DNA from: an uncultured Eubacteriales bacterium
Lineage (GTDB): Bacteria; Bacillota; Clostridia; Oscillospirales; Butyricicoccaceae
Length of the DNA stretch: 15,972 nucleotides
Direction: 5' to 3'
Assembly (NCBI GenBank): GCA_934630445.1
Contig: CAKTWY010000034.1
Location: forward strand, 1-15,972
In this document: positions 12,650-15,972 of the stretch, one piece after another
How the letters are laid out: every line of letters starts with the position of its first letter
Position numbering within the stretch: position 1 is the first letter of the stretch
Position numbers and translations under genes: made by a program
The notes under the pieces: model-generated
Databases searched by the model: none
What the model was told of the DNA's origin: nothing
The model's input: the letters and a program-made list of their open reading frames with translations, nothing else

Positions 12650-15052
12650 TTATATTTTTTTCATAAACGCGCAGGCGCTTTTTGCCATCAGTTTTTTTGT
12701 GCCGGCCGTTTCGAACGCAATGGACAAAAGCGCGTCGCCGCCCATCGGCGTTGCTGTGAGTACCATTCCGCGGCCGAAGGCTTTGTGTTCGACCGTATCG
12801 CCCGCGCGGAAAAGGGGGGCAGCGCCGCTGCTTTTTTTTGCACCGCCCGAGATAAGGGAACTGTGTGCGGAGGCGGCGAAGCTTTCCTCCCGCCTGCTGC
12901 GGTAAGACGAGCCCTCTGCCGACGGATCGGAAACCGCGCTTTGCGTCCGCACCGGCCGGACGAGTTCGACAAAACGGGGGTCGATCTCTTCAATAAAACG
13001 CGACGGGCGCGACATGCGCGTCTGGCCGTACATCATCCTGCGCGAGGCGCATGTCAGCACGAGCTTTTGCTTTGCGCGCGTGATGGCGACATAGCAGATA
13101 CGCCGCTCCTCCTCGATTTCCTCCGGCGTGCCAATGGAGCGGAAAGAGGGGAAGATGCCTTCCTCCATGCCGCACAGATACACCGTGGGGAACTCAAGCC
13201 CCTTTGCGCTGTGCATGGTCATCATGGTGACGGCGTCCGCTTCCGCATCATAGCGGTCGATATCGGTGAAAAGGGAAATTTCCTCCAGAAAACCGGCGAG
13301 CGTTGGCTCCTCGGTGCGTTTGATGTAGTCGACGATGTTGCTCTTCAGCTCCATGATGTTTTCCACGCGTCCGCGTGACTCGATATCGTCCTTTGCCTCG
13401 AGCGCGGCGAGGTAGCCCGAACGCTCGAGAAGCTCGTCATACACCTCGTCGATCGGCATGAATTCCAGCATCGAGGAGAGGGCGCTGATCATATCGCAGA
13501 AGGCCTTGAGTGCGTTTGCCGCACGCGAAAGCTCCGGATATTCTGCCGCGCGGGCCATAACGCCGAAAACAGTGTCGCCTTCGCGCCCGGCGAGATATTC
13601 AGCGTTTTCCACCGTTTTGTCGCCGATTTTGCGCGGGGGATTGTTGACGATGCGCTTCAGGCGCAGCGTATCCGCGTGGTTGTGGATGACCCAGAGATAG
13701 GAGAGCATGTCCTTGACTTCGGCACGGTCGAAAAAGCGCAGCCCGCTGACGATACGGTAGGGCACGCCGCTCCTCTTAAAGGCCTGCTCGAGCGCGTTGG
13801 ACAGTACATGCGTGCGGTAAAGGATTGTATTGTTGCGGAAAGGCGTGCCGCCGGCATAATCTTTCAGAATCGAGTCGGCGATGAACTTCGCCTCCTCCTC
13901 CTGGTTCTCCGCGCAGTTGACGAGCACTTTCGCGCCGTCGCCGTTGGAAGTCCACAGCTCCTTCCCCTTGCGGCCGACGTTGTTTTCAATAACGCTGTTG
14001 GCCGCACTCAGGATGTTCTGCGTCGAGCGGTAGTTCTGCTCAAGGCGGATGACGCGCGCGTTTTTGTACTCGTCTTCAAATTCAAGAATATTGCGGATGG
14101 TCGCGCCGCGGAATTTATAAATGCTCTGATCGTCGTCGCCGACGACGCAGATGTTCTGATATCCCCCGGCGAGAAGGCTGGTGAGCATATACTGGGCGTG
14201 GTTTGTATCCTGGTATTCGTCGACAAGCACATAGTGGAATTTGTTCTGATAATATTCGCGCACCTCGTCGTGCTCGCGCAGCAGCTCCACCGTCAGCGTG
14301 ATGATATCGTCGAAGTCGAGCGCATTGGCGTCCTTCATGCGCTTCTGATAAAGGGCGTATACGCGCGCCACCGTTTTTTTGTAGAAATCAGCGCCGGCTT
14401 CGGCCTCGTAATCCTTCGGCGTAAACAGATTATCTTTTGCGCGCCCGATCTCCGAGCTGATACCCCTGGGGTCAAAGCGCTTCTCGTCCAGATTCAGCTC
14501 CCGCAGCACTTCTGTGATGAGCCGTTTCCGGTCGTCCTCGTCATATATGGTAAAGGTCTTGTCGTACCCAAGCCGGTCGATATCGCGGCGCAGGATGCGC
14601 ACACAGACGGAATGAAACGTCGCGGCCCAGATGTCGTCCGCAGCTTCGGCGCCGAGCGCAGTTTGCAGCCTGCTTTTCAGCTCAGCTGCCGCTTTGTTGG
14701 TGAACGTGATTGCGAGGATCTGCCACGGCGCGGGGGGATTCACCGCGCACAGGCGCTGGATGTAGGGCGCCTTTTCCTCCGACGGCTCACATAAATAGTC
14801 CGCAAGCGACAGAAGTTCCTCGTCGCCCGCTCCATAGGGCGCCTTGTCCGATGCATAACCGCTGCCGTAGCGCAGCAGGTTCACAATGCGGTTGATAAGC
14901 ACCGTCGTTTTCCCGCTCCCGGCGCCCGCGAGCACCAGAAGCGGCCCCTCGGTCGCAAGGACGGCCTCTCTTTGGCGTGGATTCATTTTGACGAAATCAT
15001 TTTCAATGATTTCCCGACGCATTTCCGTAAACCGGATGTCGAATTCGCTCAT
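12650..15052 (-). CDS. pcrA: ATP-dependent DNA helicase PcrA (UvrD/Rep family, SF1A)
   Basis: An 800-residue helicase from ATG 15052. AAGGTGG lies 6 bases upstream; the in-frame ATG at 15148 has no such site. The superfamily 1 motifs run in order: Q-motif MNPRQREAV (23-31), Walker A AGAGSGKT (42-49), Ia ITFTNKAA (115-122), DEXX box VDEYQDTN (277-284), motif III VVGDDDQSIYKFRG (303-316), motif IV LEQNYRST (337-344), motif V TMHSAKGLEF (612-621) and motif VI YVAITRAK (654-661). A Tudor-like C-terminal domain (about 749-798, GDTVEHKAFGRG) is the part that contacts RNA polymerase in PcrA. The enzyme unwinds DNA 3' to 5' in repair, plasmid replication and transcription-coupled processes. It has an insert of about 42 residues (64-105) between motifs I and Ia. 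The gene is monocistronic. Confidence 0.96.
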   Translation of the reverse strand: MSEFDIRFTEMRREIIENDFVKMNPRQREAVLATEGPLLVLAGAGSGKTTVLINRIVNLLRYGSGYASDKAPYGAGDEELLSLADYLCEPSEEKAPYIQRLCAVNPPAPWQILAITFTNKAAAELKSRLQTALGAEAADDIWAATFHSVCVRILRRDIDRLGYDKTFTIYDEDDRKRLITEVLRELNLDEKRFDPRGISSEIGRAKDNLFTPKDYEAEAGADFYKKTVARVYALYQKRMKDANALDFDDIITLTVELLREHDEVREYYQNKFHYVLVDEYQDTNHAQYMLTSLLAGGYQNICVVGDDDQSIYKFRGATIRNILEFEDEYKNARVIRLEQNYRSTQNILSAANSVIENNVGRKGKELWTSNGDGAKVLVNCAENQEEEAKFIADSILKDYAGGTPFRNNTILYRTHVLSNALEQAFKRSGVPYRIVSGLRFFDRAEVKDMLSYLWVIHNHADTLRLKRIVNNPPRKIGDKTVENAEYLAGREGDTVFGVMARAAEYPELSRAANALKAFCDMISALSSMLEFMPIDEVYDELLERSGYLAALEAKDDIESRGRVENIMELKSNIVDYIKRTEEPTLAGFLEEISLFTDIDRYDAEADAVTMMTMHSAKGLEFPTVYLCGMEEGIFPSFRSIGTPEEIEEERRICYVAITRAKQKLVLTCASRRMMYGQTRMSRPSRFIEEIDPRFVELVRPVRTQSAVSDPSAEGSSYRSRREESFAASAHSSLISGGAKKSSGAAPLFRAGDTVEHKAFGRGMVLTATPMGGDALLSIAFETAGTKKLMAKSACAFMKKI

Positions 15053-15075
15053 GCCATACCACCTTAAACAAATGA

Positions 15076-15093
15076 GCGGCCGCTCAGGGCCGC
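15076..15093 (-). promoter_or_regulatory. Hairpin in the pcrA leader, just before the ribosome binding site
   Basis: On the minus strand GCGGCC (15088-15093), a CTGAGC loop and GGCCGC (15076-15081) form a 6-bp all-G+C stem. It ends 10 bases before the ribosome binding site (15059-15065). It overlaps a perfect 14-bp palindrome at 15073-15086 that includes GCGGCCGC. No U run follows, so it is not a terminator. A role in translation control or mRNA stability is possible but inferred. Confidence 0.4.
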
Positions 15094-15174
15094 CGGTTTC
15101 AATCTTTGTCTGCTGCGCCGCAGGACTGGGCGCTTTATGTCGGAACATGCCGATATTGATCGCATAATAACTAT

Positions 15175-15203
15175 ATTGTAATACAAACCGCGCCGCCGGT
15201 CAA
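15175..15203 (-). promoter_or_regulatory. Promoter of pcrA
   Basis: On the minus strand TTGACC (15198-15203) and TACAAT (15175-15180) are separated by 17 bases. The predicted start near 15168 gives a leader of about 115 bases before the ATG at 15052. The 428 bases between pcrA and the acetyltransferase (15053-15480) hold this promoter, the divergent promoter at 15282-15310 and two leader hairpins, and no convincing gene. Confidence 0.75.
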
Positions 15204-15281
15204 CCGAATGAGGAAGAGCAATTGTACGCTGTGCAGTCTGCACAAAAATGAGAGAGACGTTTGAAAACTTATTTCATCCGC

Positions 15282-15310
15282 TTGATTATGTGGGCAGATG
15301 CTGATATACT
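15282..15310 (+). promoter_or_regulatory. Promoter of the GNAT acetyltransferase gene
   Basis: TTGATT (15282-15287) and TATACT (15305-15310) are separated by 17 bases. The predicted start near 15317 leaves a long leader of about 164 bases before the ATG at 15481. Confidence 0.7.
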
Positions 15311-15361
15311 GGAACAGTAATGTGATGAACATTATATCTATTTCTCTTTCTTTTCTTTCGT

Positions 15362-15394
15362 CCGGCGGGCTGTTTGCCTGCCGGGTCTTTCTTT
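15362..15394 (+). terminator. Terminator-like hairpin (possible attenuator) in the GNAT gene leader
   Basis: CCGGCGGGC (15362-15370) and GCCTGCCGG (15376-15384) form a 9-bp stem with one G-U pair and a TGTTT loop, followed by GTCTTTCTTT (15385-15394). It lies downstream of the promoter at 15282-15310 and about 87 bases before the start codon, so it could end transcription early. The U tract is interrupted by C residues, so its strength is uncertain. No T-box or known riboswitch motif was recognised. Confidence 0.45.
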
Positions 15395-15480
15395 ATAAAG
15401 GGGAATTGCCCTGTTGCGCCGTGCGCCTGAATGCGGTAAACTGTAGGGGCTTGAGAGATGATACATGGGGGGGTTATTTC

Positions 15481-15972
15481 ATGAACGTCAGAGTCAGGCG
15501 ATACGAGCCGCGCGATCTGCCGAAGATGATCGAGATATGGAACGACGTCGTGGAGGAGGGAATCGCCTTTCCGCAGGAGGAAGCGCTGCATTCAGAGACA
15601 GGCGCGCACTTCTTTGCCGGGCAGACATACTGCGCCGTGGCGGAAGATCCGGCTGCCCATCGAGTCTGCGGGCTTTATATTCTTCATCCCAACAATGTCG
15701 GCCGCTGCGGGCATATTTGCAATGCCAGCTATGCAGTAAGCAGGGATTGCAGGGGAGCGCATATTGGGGAGCAGCTGGTACGTGACTCTCTTGCACAGGG
15801 GAGGAACGCCGGCTTTCGGATTCTGCAATTCAACGCGGTTGTCGCGACAAATGTTCATGCAAGGCATCTCTATGAACGGCTCGGCTTTCACCAGTTGGGG
15901 GTGATTCCGGGTGGATTCCGCCTGAAGGACGGAACATATGAGGACATTTGTCCGTATTATCATATTTTATAA
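15481..15972 (+). CDS. GNAT family N-acetyltransferase (Mpr1-like)
   Basis: A complete 163-residue GNAT protein whose TAA ends at the last base of the window. The start at 15481 is chosen because GGGGGG lies 7 bases upstream and the sequence begins with a typical GNAT strand (MNVRVRRYEPRDLPKMIEIW). The frame stays open upstream to ATG 15325 and 15298, but those would add an atypical extension. The acetyl-CoA binding motif is CRGAHIGEQLV (90-100), after the GHICNASYAV strand (77-86). The C-terminal NVHARHLYERLGF (124-136) is the usual motif B, followed by IPGGFRLKDGTY. The PNNVGRCGH and N-A-x-Y-x-V pattern recalls the yeast Mpr1 type that acetylates toxic proline analogues, but the substrate is not known. 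It is a cytoplasmic enzyme, and no neighbour suggests a pathway. Confidence 0.9.
   Translation: MNVRVRRYEPRDLPKMIEIWNDVVEEGIAFPQEEALHSETGAHFFAGQTYCAVAEDPAAHRVCGLYILHPNNVGRCGHICNASYAVSRDCRGAHIGEQLVRDSLAQGRNAGFRILQFNAVVATNVHARHLYERLGFHQLGVIPGGFRLKDGTYEDICPYYHIL

Noticed and set aside
12620..12660. Hairpin CCCCGAT / ATCGCGGG followed by a T-rich run near the end of pcrA
   Set aside because: The stem needs a bulge, and the T run lies on the plus strand, where no gene ends here; on the pcrA strand no U tract follows.
13676..14794. Long open frame (372 codons) on the plus strand opposite pcrA
   Set aside because: It lies wholly inside the well-supported helicase gene, has no recognisable domain or start signals, and its composition fits a shadow of a G+C-rich gene.
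15298..15480. N-terminal extension of the GNAT protein from ATG 15298 or 15325
   Set aside because: The ATG at 15298 lies upstream of the predicted transcription start, neither has a good ribosome binding site, and the protein starting at 15481 matches the usual GNAT beginning.

Overview
The window reads as an ordinary chromosomal segment of a low-to-moderate complexity Firmicute, most likely a gut Clostridia (Oscillospirales or Christensenellales-like). The reasons are strong AGGAGG-type ribosome binding sites, sigma-A type promoters with 17-base spacers, a YpsC/RlmL-type THUMP methyltransferase, NrdR, a PcrA helicase with a C-terminal Tudor-like domain and a long insert after the Walker A motif, and an S-layer homology (SLH) protein. 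G+C looks to be in the mid to high fifties (judged by eye, not computed). There are no tRNA or rRNA genes, CRISPR arrays, insertion sequences or other clear mobile elements.

Left part (1-4480, all minus strand): a four-gene operon in the order adaptor (HlyD/MacA type, 2611-4371), ATPase (MacB/LolD type, 1843-2571), FtsX/MacB-type permease (677-1846) and a secreted SLH protein (1-660, running off the left edge). Together they look like a MacAB/YknXYZ-like exporter with a cell-wall (S-layer type) partner. The adaptor appears to carry two consecutive lipoyl/coiled-coil/beta-barrel units. This is the most interesting part of the window.

Middle (4623-10767): a small two-helix membrane protein (minus) and a TIM-barrel sugar isomerase/epimerase (plus) diverge from overlapping promoters. 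They are followed by nrdR with its own promoter and terminator. Next comes a plus-strand cluster of THUMP rRNA methyltransferase, diacylglycerol kinase-like lipid kinase, MsbA-type ABC exporter and an 87-residue uncharacterised protein. The cluster ends at a perfect 20-bp bidirectional terminator (10727-10767).

Right part (10798-15972): a minus-strand pair made of a tagaturonate reductase-like dehydrogenase (uxaB) and a 51-residue single-helix membrane protein; then pcrA (minus, with a clear promoter and a structured leader); then a plus-strand GNAT acetyltransferase whose 5' leader holds a terminator-like hairpin. I see no wholly new multi-gene system. The points worth a second look are the SLH-linked exporter with its duplicated adaptor, an apparent active-site His-to-Leu change in the uronate reductase, overlapping divergent promoters, and a possible attenuator ahead of the acetyltransferase.
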